A stretch of 44,878 nt of DNA from Ruminococcus flavefaciens (lineage in GTDB: Bacteria; Bacillota; Clostridia; Oscillospirales; Ruminococcaceae), in contig SFMO01000005.1 in the NCBI GenBank assembly GCA_004554385.1, forward strand, positions 1-44,878, written 5' to 3'. Position 1 is the first letter of the stretch, and every line of letters begins with the position of its first letter. The notes below the pieces were generated by a model. The model was not told the DNA's origin and made no database searches. It was given only the letters and a program-made list of their open reading frames with translations. This document shows, in pieces, positions 14,731-21,926 of this stretch. The translations under genes were made by a program, and so were the position numbers.

Positions 14731-14833
14731 TGTTTCGTTTGTGTGATGAACGATCATTCCTCGCGGAATAAAACATTATTTTCCCAATTCATGGGGTTGT
14801 TTTCGATGTATTGCCATGAGTGCGGTCTGTCCG

Positions 14834-15214
14834 TCAATCCGCCCAGCCGGTGATCTCGAACATATCCGCAAAGAGCTCAACATACACGAAGCCCTGCATA
14901 TAGCCGTCGTTAGTTCCGGTATCGAAGCAGACTATGACATCTCCGTCGTCCAGATCAATATGGACGTTTCTTAGCTCCAGCAGTTTAGCCAGTGCATCGG
15001 GATCGGCGCCCTCATAGTAGCCCTCGTCTATGATAATTTCTGCTATCTGACGGCGGCTGCTGTCAAGCTTTGCCAGTTTTTTTGCGATAGCGGAAAGGTT
15101 ATCCATTATCTGTTTTTCTTCATCGACGTAAAAGCGGACGGTCACAGCGTTTTCCCATAGCTTGTATGGCAGCTCAAAGGCTTCCTCCTGCTTGTTGTAG
15201 CTGATATTGCTCAA
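14834..15214 (-). CDS. Uncharacterised protein under the T-box, TTG start (126 aa)
   Basis: Starts at TTG (15212-15214): AGGAGG sits 7 nt upstream, and no in-frame ATG in the early part of the gene has a comparable site. The protein is acidic, without signal peptide or membrane segment. It has a helix pair in the middle (KQIMDNLSAIAKKLAKLDSSRRQIAEIIIDEGYY) and a beta-rich C-terminal half (NVHIDLDDGDVIVCFDTG..., MQGFVYVELFADMFEITGWAD). The overall plan resembles small DUF2262/DUF6985-like or immunity-type domains, but I do not recognise the family with certainty. Its position between a T-box and thrS means its expression should respond to tRNA charging. Function unknown. Confidence 0.7.
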   Translation of the reverse strand: MSNISYNKQEEAFELPYKLWENAVTVRFYVDEEKQIMDNLSAIAKKLAKLDSSRRQIAEIIIDEGYYEGADPDALAKLLELRNVHIDLDDGDVIVCFDTGTNDGYMQGFVYVELFADMFEITGWAD

Positions 15215-15240
15215 ATTCTCACCTCCTGCGTCAATATAAC

Positions 15241-15274
15241 AGAAAAGCCCTTACACCTGCATTAGGCATAAGGG
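15241..15274 (-). terminator. T-box regulatory terminator
   Basis: On the minus-strand RNA, CCCTTATGCCT pairs with AGGTGTAAGGG around a short loop (15248-15274), followed by CTTTTCT (15241-15247). It lies directly downstream of the T-box sequence, as the leader mechanism requires. Confidence 0.85.
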
Positions 15275-15480
15275 ACGATAATTACCGTGGTTCCACCCTG
15301 ATTCACACGGAGAAAGCTCCGTATCTCAAGTGCTCTGTAACGGGAGCTCCCGACGCTTATTGGGCGTACTCAGAGGCGGTGTGCTGTTTTCTGAACGCTG
15401 CTGCCTTCCACCAACGGCAGCTCTCTGTGAGCGTTTCTTTCGAAAAAAGCCTTCCTCATCGACGTTTTCGTAATATTGTA
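15241..15480 (-). promoter_or_regulatory. T-box leader (tRNA-sensing riboswitch), probably tRNA-Thr
   Basis: The hallmark T-box sequence AGGGTGGAACCACGG is on the minus strand at 15285-15299, followed by the terminator stem 15248-15274. The 5' part folds into a stem I-like element: GCTGCC...GGCAGC distal hairpin carrying a GTTGGTGGAA loop, inside AACGCT...AGCGTT. The putative specifier strand (complement of 15379-15388) contains ACA and ACC, both Thr codons, in agreement with thrS downstream. The exact specifier is not proven. Uncharged tRNA pairing would favour the antiterminator and expression of the 126-aa gene and, by read-through, thrS. Transcription starts near 15479 from the promoter at 15486-15514. 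Confidence 0.9.
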
Positions 15481-15485
15481 CAATT

Positions 15486-15514
15486 ATCTTAGCACATATT
15501 TTACTATTTGTCAA
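15486..15514 (-). promoter_or_regulatory. Sigma-A-type promoter of the T-box transcript
   Basis: On the minus strand, TTGACA (15509-15514), a 17-nt spacer, TAAGAT (15486-15491). Confidence 0.75.
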
Positions 15515-15606
15515 GAGGAAAATGTAAAATGTTGAATTCTCCCCTATTTTCCGCATATGATTAAACAGCCTGTTGAAAACCACGTTAAAAACAACAAATA
15601 AATGGG

Positions 15607-15635
15607 TTGAAATATACCAAAAAATGTGATATAAT
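15607..15635 (+). promoter_or_regulatory. Sigma-A-type promoter for the nucleoside kinase-ppk run
   Basis: TTGAAA (15607-15612), a 17-nt spacer, TATAAT (15630-15635), preceded by TGTGA. It diverges from the T-box promoter about 95 bp away. Confidence 0.75.
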
Positions 15636-15709
15636 ATTAACGTTGAAAATCTGTATTTTTACGGGAAGGAATATACTTCTTCTCATTATATAAATTAAGG
15701 GAGATATAA

Positions 15710-16630
15710 ATGAATATTGAGATAGCAAGAATAAATCAGGGAATAGAAAACGACCCAAAGGGCTATGTAAAAGCTGTAAACGAGGATTATCTCTACAAGC
15801 TCACACAGATAGCCAACGACATTGCCGAAAGCCATAACGAAAAGCCTGTAGTGCTTTTGTCGGGACCTTCGGGCTCGGGCAAGACCACAACGGCACTGAT
15901 GATAGAAAAGATACTGGACGAAATGGGACATGAGACCCACACCCTGTCTATGGACAACTGGTTCTGTCCCCTTACAGAAGCCGAGAAGGCTCTGGCATCA
16001 GAGGGAAAAATGGACCTTGAATCCCCTCTCCGTGTGGACAGCCAGCTTCTCAACAAGCAGATAGAAGCTATCAGCGCCTGCCGGGAGATAGAGCTTCCGA
16101 AGTACGATTTCAAGACCTCGACACGCATGGGTTCGGGTAAAAAGTTCAAGAGAAACAAGGGCGAAATAGTTATCTTTGAGGGCATACACGCTCTCAATCC
16201 TGCTGTAATAACGGTTCCCGACAGCATGATAAACAAGATATATGTCAGCGTCCGCACCAGAATATCGGGAGAAAATATAGTTCTCCACCCGTCAAGGATA
16301 AGACTTATGCGCCGAATGATACGTGACAGGAACTTCCGCAAGCGCTCTCTCCGCGAGACCATGAACATGTTCCACAGCGTTGAGGCAGGCGAGAACAAAT
16401 ATATAATGCCTTACAAATACCGTTCCGATTACGATGTTGATACATTTATGTCCTATGAGCTTTCTGCCTACCGCGGAGACCTTCTGGAACAGCTCCGTGA
16501 GCTTGAGGATATTCCCGAGATAAAGGAGTGCATAGCTGTACTGGAACAGCTTACTCCGATAGACAAGGCTGATATATCAAGGGATTCGCTCATATGCGAA
16601 TTCATCGGCAACGGACAATTCAAATACTGA
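15710..16630 (+). CDS. Uridine kinase/phosphoribulokinase-family nucleoside kinase (306 aa)
   Basis: P-loop kinase with Walker A GPSGSGKT (residues 52-59), a lid and acceptor region (LSMDNWFCPLTEAE), YDFKTSTRMG, and a Walker B-like IVIFEGIHAL as in uridine kinases. It is longer than Udk (about 210 aa), with an N-terminal helical segment and a C-terminal extension, and so matches the nucleoside kinase family found in clostridia, often fused to a TGS domain in longer members. No TGS domain is present here. Substrate probably uridine/cytidine or a related nucleoside, using ATP or GTP. GGGAGATATAA precedes ATG. ppk1 follows after 41 nt containing a perfect hairpin, so the two are likely co-transcribed. 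Confidence 0.82.
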   Translation: MNIEIARINQGIENDPKGYVKAVNEDYLYKLTQIANDIAESHNEKPVVLLSGPSGSGKTTTALMIEKILDEMGHETHTLSMDNWFCPLTEAEKALASEGKMDLESPLRVDSQLLNKQIEAISACREIELPKYDFKTSTRMGSGKKFKRNKGEIVIFEGIHALNPAVITVPDSMINKIYVSVRTRISGENIVLHPSRIRLMRRMIRDRNFRKRSLRETMNMFHSVEAGENKYIMPYKYRSDYDVDTFMSYELSAYRGDLLEQLRELEDIPEIKECIAVLEQLTPIDKADISRDSLICEFIGNGQFKY

Positions 16631-16633
16631 CAA

Positions 16634-16654
16634 TAAGGGCGCTGTTCGCCCTTA
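16634..16654 (+). repeat. Intercistronic hairpin between the kinase and ppk1
   Basis: A perfect 8-bp stem TAAGGGCG/CGCCCTTA with a 5-nt loop. No T run follows, so it is not a standard terminator. It could stabilise or process the mRNA before the ppk1 ribosome site AGGAG. Confidence 0.55.
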
Positions 16655-16671
16655 CATGATAGGAGACTAAT

Positions 16672-18888
16672 ATGGAATACCTGGAAAACCGAGAGCTTTC
16701 CTGGCTCAAATTCAATAAAAGAGTACTTGAGGAGGCTGTTGACCCCGACACTCCTCTCCTTGAAAGAATATCTTTCTCGGCAATATATCAGAGCAATCTT
16801 GATGAATTCTTCATGGTCAGAGTGGGTTCTCTGACCGAAAAGGCAAAAAGCAAAAAGAAGCAAAAGACCGATAAATTCTCGGGAATGACGCCGTCACAGC
16901 AGCTTGATGCCATTTTCACCGCTGTGCGCAGGCTACAGCCGTCGGTTGAGGGAGCGTTCCTCACTACCATGAGCGAGCTTGCGGAATTCGGCTATGAGCA
17001 CGTTTCCTTCGACAAGATGACAAAGGAGGAGCTCGCTCAGATAGAGATGTACTTCAAGCGTGAGCTGAAGCCTTTTATCTCGGGAATCGTCATAAACGAC
17101 GCTCTTCCCTTTCCGTTCCTCCAGAACAAGGAGATATACGCAATAGTACAGCTTGGCTCGAAAAAGAACATTTCCATCGGTCTGATACCTGCGACCATAA
17201 AACGCTCAGAGCGTATAATCGGTCTCGGAAATGACGGAAAGCGATTCATACTTGCTGAGGAGGTCATTCTGCACTTCGCTCACCAGATGTTCAAGAATTA
17301 CAAGGTCATTGACCGTGCCCTCATAAGAGTAACAAGAAGCGCCGCTATTACGGCTTCGGGAACAGGTCCCGAATTCCGCAGGCGCATGGAGGAGCTGGTG
17401 GATAAACGTCAGAAGCTTGAACCTGTGCGCCTTGAGATGTCAGACGTTTTCAGCCGTGATGCACTGGACTATCTCTGCAAAAAGCTTAAGCTGAAGAACG
17501 TCCGTGTTTTCACATCGAGGATACCTCTTGACCTTTCATACCTGTTTACATTACAGGAATACGATGACGACCCCAAGCTCCACTATACACCACGTACTCC
17601 GCGAAAGCCTGCGGCTTTGTCGGATACACGCCCTGTGTTCTCACAGGTAAAATCAAAGGACATACTTCTGAGCTTCCCGTTTGAGTCCATGAATCAGTCC
17701 TTTATAAGGCTCCTTCAGGAATCTGCAAACGATCCGAAGGTCACTTCCATAAAGATAACACTCTACCGCCTTGCCCGCAACAGCAAGGTCATAGACGCAC
17801 TGTGTACTGCCGCTGAAAACGGCAAGGACGTTCTTGTTATGATAGAGCTCCGCGCCCGATTTGACGAGGAAAACAACATCGAGTGGTCAAAGCATCTCCA
17901 GGAAGCAGGCGTAAAGGTCATCTACGGTCCGAAGGAGTACAAGGCTCATTCAAAGCTTCTGCTCATTACCCGAAAGGCACAGGGAGGAAGCTTCGACTAT
18001 GTAACTCAGATAGGTACAGGAAACTACAACGAAAAGACAGCCGCTCTCTACACAGACCTTATGTTGCTCACTGCCGACAGGGATATAGCTGCCGACGCTG
18101 AGGCAGTGTTCGAGGCTCTGCAGAACGGTACCTTCGTGGAAAATACAAGGAAGCTCCTTGTTTCGCCTCTTGCTCTGAGACCTCAGGTCCTCGCTATGAT
18201 GGACGAACAGATAGCTATTGCAAGAAACGGCGGAAAGGGCTATATCGCTGCAAAGATAAACTCCCTCAACGACTCTGCCATTATCGGAAAGCTTGTTGAG
18301 GCTTCTCAGGCAGGCGTTAAGGTGGAGCTCATAGTCCGCGGACTCTGCTGCCTTATTGCAGGAGTTCAGGGCTATACCGAGAATATCTCAGTCCGCAGTA
18401 TCGTGGGACGATTCCTTGAGCACAGCCGTGTGTTCATTTTCGGCACTGACGGCCCTGACCAGAAGATATACCTTGGCTCAGCGGACTATATGAGCCGGAA
18501 TACCATACGCCGTGTTGAGGTCGCTGTCCCTGTGGAGGACGAGCGCCTGAGAAAGCGTATCCGCGAGATGTTCAGCGTACTCATGCGTGACAACGCAAAG
18601 GCAAGGATAATGCTCAGCGACGGAAAATACGTGCATGAGCGCAGAAATCCCGATACTCCGCTTAATTCTCAGGAGTATTTCTATGAGGAAGCCTACAGGC
18701 GGCTCGAAGACAAGAGCTCTCGTCAGGAGCAGCTCCGTCAGAACCGTGAAAAGGGTGCTGCCAGGAAGAAAGCACCTGCCAAAAAGCCTGCTGCAAAGAA
18801 ATCGGGAAGAAAAACAGCTGCAAAGGCAGCTCCGAAGACAGCTGAAACAGCTTCTAAAAAGCGCGGAAGACCTAAAAAGGCGCAATAA
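16672..18888 (+). CDS. ppk1: Polyphosphate kinase 1 with basic C-terminal tail (738 aa)
   Basis: Complete PPK1. The N-terminal domain starts with NRELSWLKFNKRVLEEA, followed by the head domain and two phospholipase D-like catalytic domains. The autophosphorylated His is His426 (YKAHSKLLLI) and the second active-site His is His584 (LEHSRVFIFGTDG). It makes polyphosphate from ATP, reversibly. After about residue 692 comes a 45-residue tail of Lys, Ala and Pro (KKAPAKKPAAKKSGRK...) ending in KKRGRPKKAQ. This combines a histone H1-like composition with an AT-hook core GRP and is not part of the PPK1 fold. AGGAG lies before ATG. It is second in a run after the nucleoside kinase, and pssA has its own promoter downstream. 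Confidence 0.95.
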   Translation: MEYLENRELSWLKFNKRVLEEAVDPDTPLLERISFSAIYQSNLDEFFMVRVGSLTEKAKSKKKQKTDKFSGMTPSQQLDAIFTAVRRLQPSVEGAFLTTMSELAEFGYEHVSFDKMTKEELAQIEMYFKRELKPFISGIVINDALPFPFLQNKEIYAIVQLGSKKNISIGLIPATIKRSERIIGLGNDGKRFILAEEVILHFAHQMFKNYKVIDRALIRVTRSAAITASGTGPEFRRRMEELVDKRQKLEPVRLEMSDVFSRDALDYLCKKLKLKNVRVFTSRIPLDLSYLFTLQEYDDDPKLHYTPRTPRKPAALSDTRPVFSQVKSKDILLSFPFESMNQSFIRLLQESANDPKVTSIKITLYRLARNSKVIDALCTAAENGKDVLVMIELRARFDEENNIEWSKHLQEAGVKVIYGPKEYKAHSKLLLITRKAQGGSFDYVTQIGTGNYNEKTAALYTDLMLLTADRDIAADAEAVFEALQNGTFVENTRKLLVSPLALRPQVLAMMDEQIAIARNGGKGYIAAKINSLNDSAIIGKLVEASQAGVKVELIVRGLCCLIAGVQGYTENISVRSIVGRFLEHSRVFIFGTDGPDQKIYLGSADYMSRNTIRRVEVAVPVEDERLRKRIREMFSVLMRDNAKARIMLSDGKYVHERRNPDTPLNSQEYFYEEAYRRLEDKSSRQEQLRQNREKGAARKKAPAKKPAAKKSGRKTAAKAAPKTAETASKKRGRPKKAQ

Positions 18889-18961
18889 CTACAAATACTT
18901 GCTTTTAGCGTAAAATTCACAAAAAATCCATATTTTACACGCACCATTTGAAAGAAAATAC

Positions 18962-18990
18962 TTGAAACGAGTCGATTTTTGTGATATAAT
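18962..18990 (+). promoter_or_regulatory. Sigma-A-type promoter for pssA
   Basis: TTGAAA (18962-18967), a 17-nt spacer, TATAAT (18985-18990), preceded by TGTGA; about 26 nt of leader before pssA. Confidence 0.75.
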
Positions 18991-19022
18991 TAATTATACT
19001 AAGCTGTCTGAGGTTTTGATAA

Positions 19023-19667
19023 ATGATTGGATATTATAACTATACGGTTATTCTTACATATATGAGCCTCGTCTCTTCCGTTATCGGCATGTTTTTTGCA
19101 GTCGGCTACGGCGGCACGAGACCTCACCCCGAATATGCCATAATATGTCTTATGGTGTCGGGACTCTGTGATATGTTTGACGGTAAGGTCGCCCGTACAA
19201 AAAAAGACCGTACCGAAAGCGAAAAGAAATTCGGCATACAGATAGATTCACTCTGCGACGCCATATGTTTCGGTGTACTTCCTGCGGTGATAGGCTACTC
19301 CGTAGGCATGAAGGACTGGATAGACCTTCCTATACTGGTGCTTTTCCCACTGTGTGCAGTCATCAGACTGGCATACTTCAATGTGGCTGAGGAGGAGCGT
19401 CAGAAAAAGACAGCCGAGAACCGCAAGGTCTACGAAGGACTGCCCGTTACAAGCGTTGCGCTGATAATACCGCTGCTTTACAGCTTCCACAAGGATATTG
19501 GCGGAGACTGGTTCCCTGAGGTCTACGGCGGAGCTCTTCTCCTCATCGCACTGGCTTTCATCACAAGATTCAAGGTGAAAAAACCAAGCATGAAGACCAT
19601 GCTGTGCTTTATCGGCGTAGGTGTTATCGAGCTCATCTGGATGCTTTACAAGACCAAAACAAGGTAA
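19023..19667 (+). CDS. pssA: CDP-diacylglycerol-serine O-phosphatidyltransferase, CDP-alcohol phosphatidyltransferase family (214 aa)
   Basis: Integral membrane CDP-alcohol phosphatidyltransferase with about six hydrophobic segments. The signature is D-G-x2-A-R...G-x3-D-x3-D in CDMFDGKVARTKKDR then FGIQIDSLCD. The spacing from AR to G is 12 residues instead of the usual 8, as in the subgroup with a TKKDRTE insert. Best call is PssA, which makes phosphatidylserine from CDP-diacylglycerol and serine; another head-group acceptor cannot be excluded, and no psd gene lies nearby. GAGG about 9 nt before ATG. Own promoter at 18962 and terminator at 19712-19750, so monocistronic. Confidence 0.85.
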   Translation: MIGYYNYTVILTYMSLVSSVIGMFFAVGYGGTRPHPEYAIICLMVSGLCDMFDGKVARTKKDRTESEKKFGIQIDSLCDAICFGVLPAVIGYSVGMKDWIDLPILVLFPLCAVIRLAYFNVAEEERQKKTAENRKVYEGLPVTSVALIIPLLYSFHKDIGGDWFPEVYGGALLLIALAFITRFKVKKPSMKTMLCFIGVGVIELIWMLYKTKTR

Positions 19668-19711
19668 ATAATAAGAGCAGCTGTGTAGGACACATGCTCT
19701 CAGCGAAAAAT

Positions 19712-19750
19712 TCTGCTGCCGAGTTCATATTTGTGAACTCGGCAATTTTA
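19712..19750 (+). terminator. Terminator of pssA
   Basis: A perfect 11-bp stem TGCCGAGTTCA/TGAACTCGGCA (19717-19727 with 19734-19744), followed by AATTTTA. Confidence 0.8.
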
Positions 19751-19802
19751 TGCCTTGAAACCGCCATTGATAAGGACATCCTCAGTTTTCGCAAAAAAGG
19801 AC

Positions 19803-19831
19803 TTTACAATTTATAAAATATAATGTATAAT
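19803..19831 (+). promoter_or_regulatory. Sigma-A-type promoter for the lipocalin-like lipoprotein operon
   Basis: TTTACA (19803-19808), a 17-nt spacer, TATAAT (19826-19831). Confidence 0.7.
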
Positions 19832-19862
19832 ACATATAATCAAGCAGAAAGGAAGCTTAAAT

Positions 19863-20330
19863 ATGAAAAAGCAGTTTTTCTGCATTTGTGCTGCGGCAGT
19901 TATAGCTGTCTGCGGAGCCTCATGCGGAAGTCACCCTGCCCCTAAAAGTGGTATAAAGGTGTCTGTTGAAACCAAAAACAACGTTTCTGTCAAGGAGCTG
20001 AAAGAGCTTACCGTCGGCAAGTGGGAGACCGCAAGGGAATACCTCGACGGCAAGGAGCTCGACAAATCGGAGATAACATATAACCGCTATGATCTGGCAG
20101 CCGACGGAAGCGGCATATGGTATGACGCTGATGATACGGAGCAGCCGGTAAGATGGGAGGTAACTTCCGACGGCGGAGTAAGGATACTTTATGAACAGCT
20201 TGGAGAGCGCACCGAGTACTACGACTACCTCGGCTGTGACCTCGCTATAAAAAAATCCACTGACGAGGGCATCCTCGATGTTTACCTTGCAAAGGTAGCC
20301 AAATTTACCGATAAAGGAGCCGAAAAATGA
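19863..20330 (+). CDS. Lipocalin-like lipoprotein, first of three (155 aa)
   Basis: The signal peptide is rich in Cys (C7, C9, C17, C21), with the likely lipidated Cys at 17 or 21. The domain begins VGKWETAREYLDGKEL, the W-x-x motif that opens lipocalin-like beta barrels, and ends in a strand motif (VYLAKVAKF) also seen in the next two proteins. The barrel is short (about 100 residues). The AAAGGAAG ribosome site precedes ATG. It overlaps the next gene by 4 nt (ATGA). Such lipoproteins are common in Ruminococcus and their ligands are unknown; no catalytic residues are evident. Confidence 0.75.
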   Translation: MKKQFFCICAAAVIAVCGASCGSHPAPKSGIKVSVETKNNVSVKELKELTVGKWETAREYLDGKELDKSEITYNRYDLAADGSGIWYDADDTEQPVRWEVTSDGGVRILYEQLGERTEYYDYLGCDLAIKKSTDEGILDVYLAKVAKFTDKGAEK

Positions 20331-20809
20331 AGAAGTTCACAGCTTTTGTGCTTTCTGCCATTGCTATTATGTGCTTCCTCACAGGCTGCGGTGCAAAGCA
20401 CGACCCGAAATACTGCGGCAAATGGGAAGCAGACTACATAAACGTCGACGGCAAAAAATATGAGAATATAGGACTTCCCATATCCGCCCTTTTCCGGTTT
20501 GAGCTTAAAAAGGATGGCAAGGTCGAGTGGAAGTCTGCGGTGGATAATCCCATTATCCAGAACGCCAATGACGATAAGGACATGGTATGGAAGGACGCCG
20601 ACGGGAATAAAATAGAGATCAGGGTCACAGACCTTTCGGGCAAGACCGAGACTCAGAAAATGGAGATTTCATACGTTGACGATGCCCTCATCATCGGCGA
20701 TGACGGGACAGAGATACATCTCGTAAAAGTCGAGGAATTCACTGAAATAGATCCATACCTTATAAACAGTGCCGCAAGTGCTATACAGAATTTCGGCATC
20801 ACTCAATAA
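20327..20809 (+). CDS. Lipocalin-like lipoprotein, second of three (160 aa)
   Basis: Signal peptide with a canonical lipobox LTGC (Cys21). One lipocalin-like domain: CGKWEADYINVDGKKYENIGLPISALFRFELKKDG, the central strands, then GTEIHLVKVEEFTEID. This is clearly paralogous to both halves of the next protein (GKWESYKAYV...YPLSAVAKLEVKDD and GRWEAEEVTM...YPINVAFRLEMFED). AAAGGAG-like sequence inside the end of the previous gene supplies the ribosome site. Co-translated with its neighbour through the 4-nt overlap. Function unknown. Confidence 0.78.
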   Translation: MKKFTAFVLSAIAIMCFLTGCGAKHDPKYCGKWEADYINVDGKKYENIGLPISALFRFELKKDGKVEWKSAVDNPIIQNANDDKDMVWKDADGNKIEIRVTDLSGKTETQKMEISYVDDALIIGDDGTEIHLVKVEEFTEIDPYLINSAASAIQNFGITQ

Positions 20810-20820
20810 AAGGAGATATT

Positions 20821-21744
20821 ATGAAAAAAATAATCTGTTTTTGCTTATCAGCCTTCCTTATTACAGGAATCTTCTGCGGCTGTTCCGACAAGAAAAAGAC
20901 CAGCAGTTCTTCAAAGAACGAGTCAGCCACTGTATCAGCCGAAACTACCACAGAATCCGACGAACCCATTGATAACGAGGGAAAGCAGTTCCTCGGAAAG
21001 TGGGAGTCCTACAAGGCTTATGTTCTCGGCGAAGAATATGAGACAGAGTACGCAGGCTATCCTCTGAGCGCAGTTGCAAAGCTTGAGGTAAAGGATGACA
21101 AGACTGCAACCATGATAGTGGCGCTCAATCCTCACGGCAAGGAGAATACCTTCAACTTCTCATGGCATATTGAAAATATAGACGGAGGTGACGTGCTGCA
21201 CCTTGCAAGTCCCACCGATTTCTATGACTGTACCATAAAGCAGGGACAGATGCTTATGAGATACGGCGATCACGACGACGGAACTATTATTTACCTTATG
21301 AAGACCAATCAGTTCACAGTTATCGAGCGCCCCACAGAACCAGGGCTCGACAAGGTAGATTACAGCAGCTTCATGGGCAGATGGGAAGCCGAAGAGGTTA
21401 CCATGGAAGATACCGTGTATAATGATAAGCTTGGCGAATATCCCATAAATGTCGCATTCAGGCTTGAAATGTTCGAGGACAACAACGCCGTGATGTCAAT
21501 AATCGGCGAGACCTCATCCTATGAATGGGAGCCCGATAAAAAGGATCAGCTCTATATGTGGCGCGATTACGAGGGCTTTACCATGAAGTGCACAGACGGA
21601 AAGCTCTACCTTGATGACGAAAAGGGCATGAAGATAACCCTTAAACAGGTGGAGAAATTCTCTGAGTATGACTTCAACAAGACACCCGAAGATATTCCCG
21701 ATGAGGATATTATCCTCAACCCCGAGGAAGAAACCACAACTTGA
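20821..21744 (+). CDS. Lipoprotein with two tandem lipocalin-like domains, third of three (307 aa)
   Basis: Signal peptide with lipidated Cys21 (FCGC), then an S/T/E linker. Domain 1 covers about 58-165 (starts LGKWESYKAYVLGEEYE, ends IIYLMKTNQFTVIE) and domain 2 about 180-290 (starts MGRWEAEEVTMEDTVYN, ends KITLKQVEKFSEYD). An acidic tail of Asp/Glu/Thr closes the protein. The two domains match each other and the single domain of the previous gene, so the operon holds 1+1+2 copies of the same fold. AAAGGAG precedes ATG by 7 nt. A strong terminator follows at 21747. Ligand and role unknown. Confidence 0.8.
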   Translation: MKKIICFCLSAFLITGIFCGCSDKKKTSSSSKNESATVSAETTTESDEPIDNEGKQFLGKWESYKAYVLGEEYETEYAGYPLSAVAKLEVKDDKTATMIVALNPHGKENTFNFSWHIENIDGGDVLHLASPTDFYDCTIKQGQMLMRYGDHDDGTIIYLMKTNQFTVIERPTEPGLDKVDYSSFMGRWEAEEVTMEDTVYNDKLGEYPINVAFRLEMFEDNNAVMSIIGETSSYEWEPDKKDQLYMWRDYEGFTMKCTDGKLYLDDEKGMKITLKQVEKFSEYDFNKTPEDIPDEDIILNPEEETTT

Positions 21745-21746
21745 CC

Positions 21747-21778
21747 AAAAAGGACCGTTCAAAGCGGTCCTTTTTATT
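21747..21778 (+). terminator. Terminator of the lipocalin-like operon
   Basis: Stem AAAAAGGACCG/CGGTCCTTTTT (21747-21757 with 21765-21775), a 7-nt loop, and an uninterrupted T run. Confidence 0.9.
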
Positions 21779-21805
21779 ATTTACGTGATTTTTCGGACTT
21801 TTCCT

Positions 21806-21834
21806 TTGACATTGACGGATATGGGTGATATAAT
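21806..21834 (+). promoter_or_regulatory. Sigma-A-type promoter for iorAB-paaK
   Basis: Consensus TTGACA (21806-21811), a 17-nt spacer, TATAAT (21829-21834), preceded by GGTGA. Confidence 0.8.
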
Positions 21835-21862
21835 GGGATTAAGTGTTGTTTTATCCTGATTT

Positions 21863-21898
21863 CAGCCGATGCAGAACTTTAAAGTCTTGCTGCGGCTG
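21863..21898 (+). promoter_or_regulatory. Hairpin in the iorA leader
   Basis: CAGCCG (21863-21868) pairs with CGGCTG (21893-21898), and GCA (21871-21873) with TGC (21888-21890). An inner palindrome ACTTTAAAGT (21876-21885) occupies the apex. No T run follows, so it is not a plain terminator. It may be a protein- or RNA-level control point for the aryl-acid operon; inference only. Confidence 0.45.
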
Positions 21899-21926
21899 TC
21901 AGAATGGTCAAAAAAGGAGATAGACT

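Noticed and set aside
15241..15274. Simple terminator of the 126-aa gene's upstream neighbour
   Set aside because: It is the regulated terminator of the T-box, because the conserved AGGGTGGAACCACGG element lies immediately before it on the same strand.
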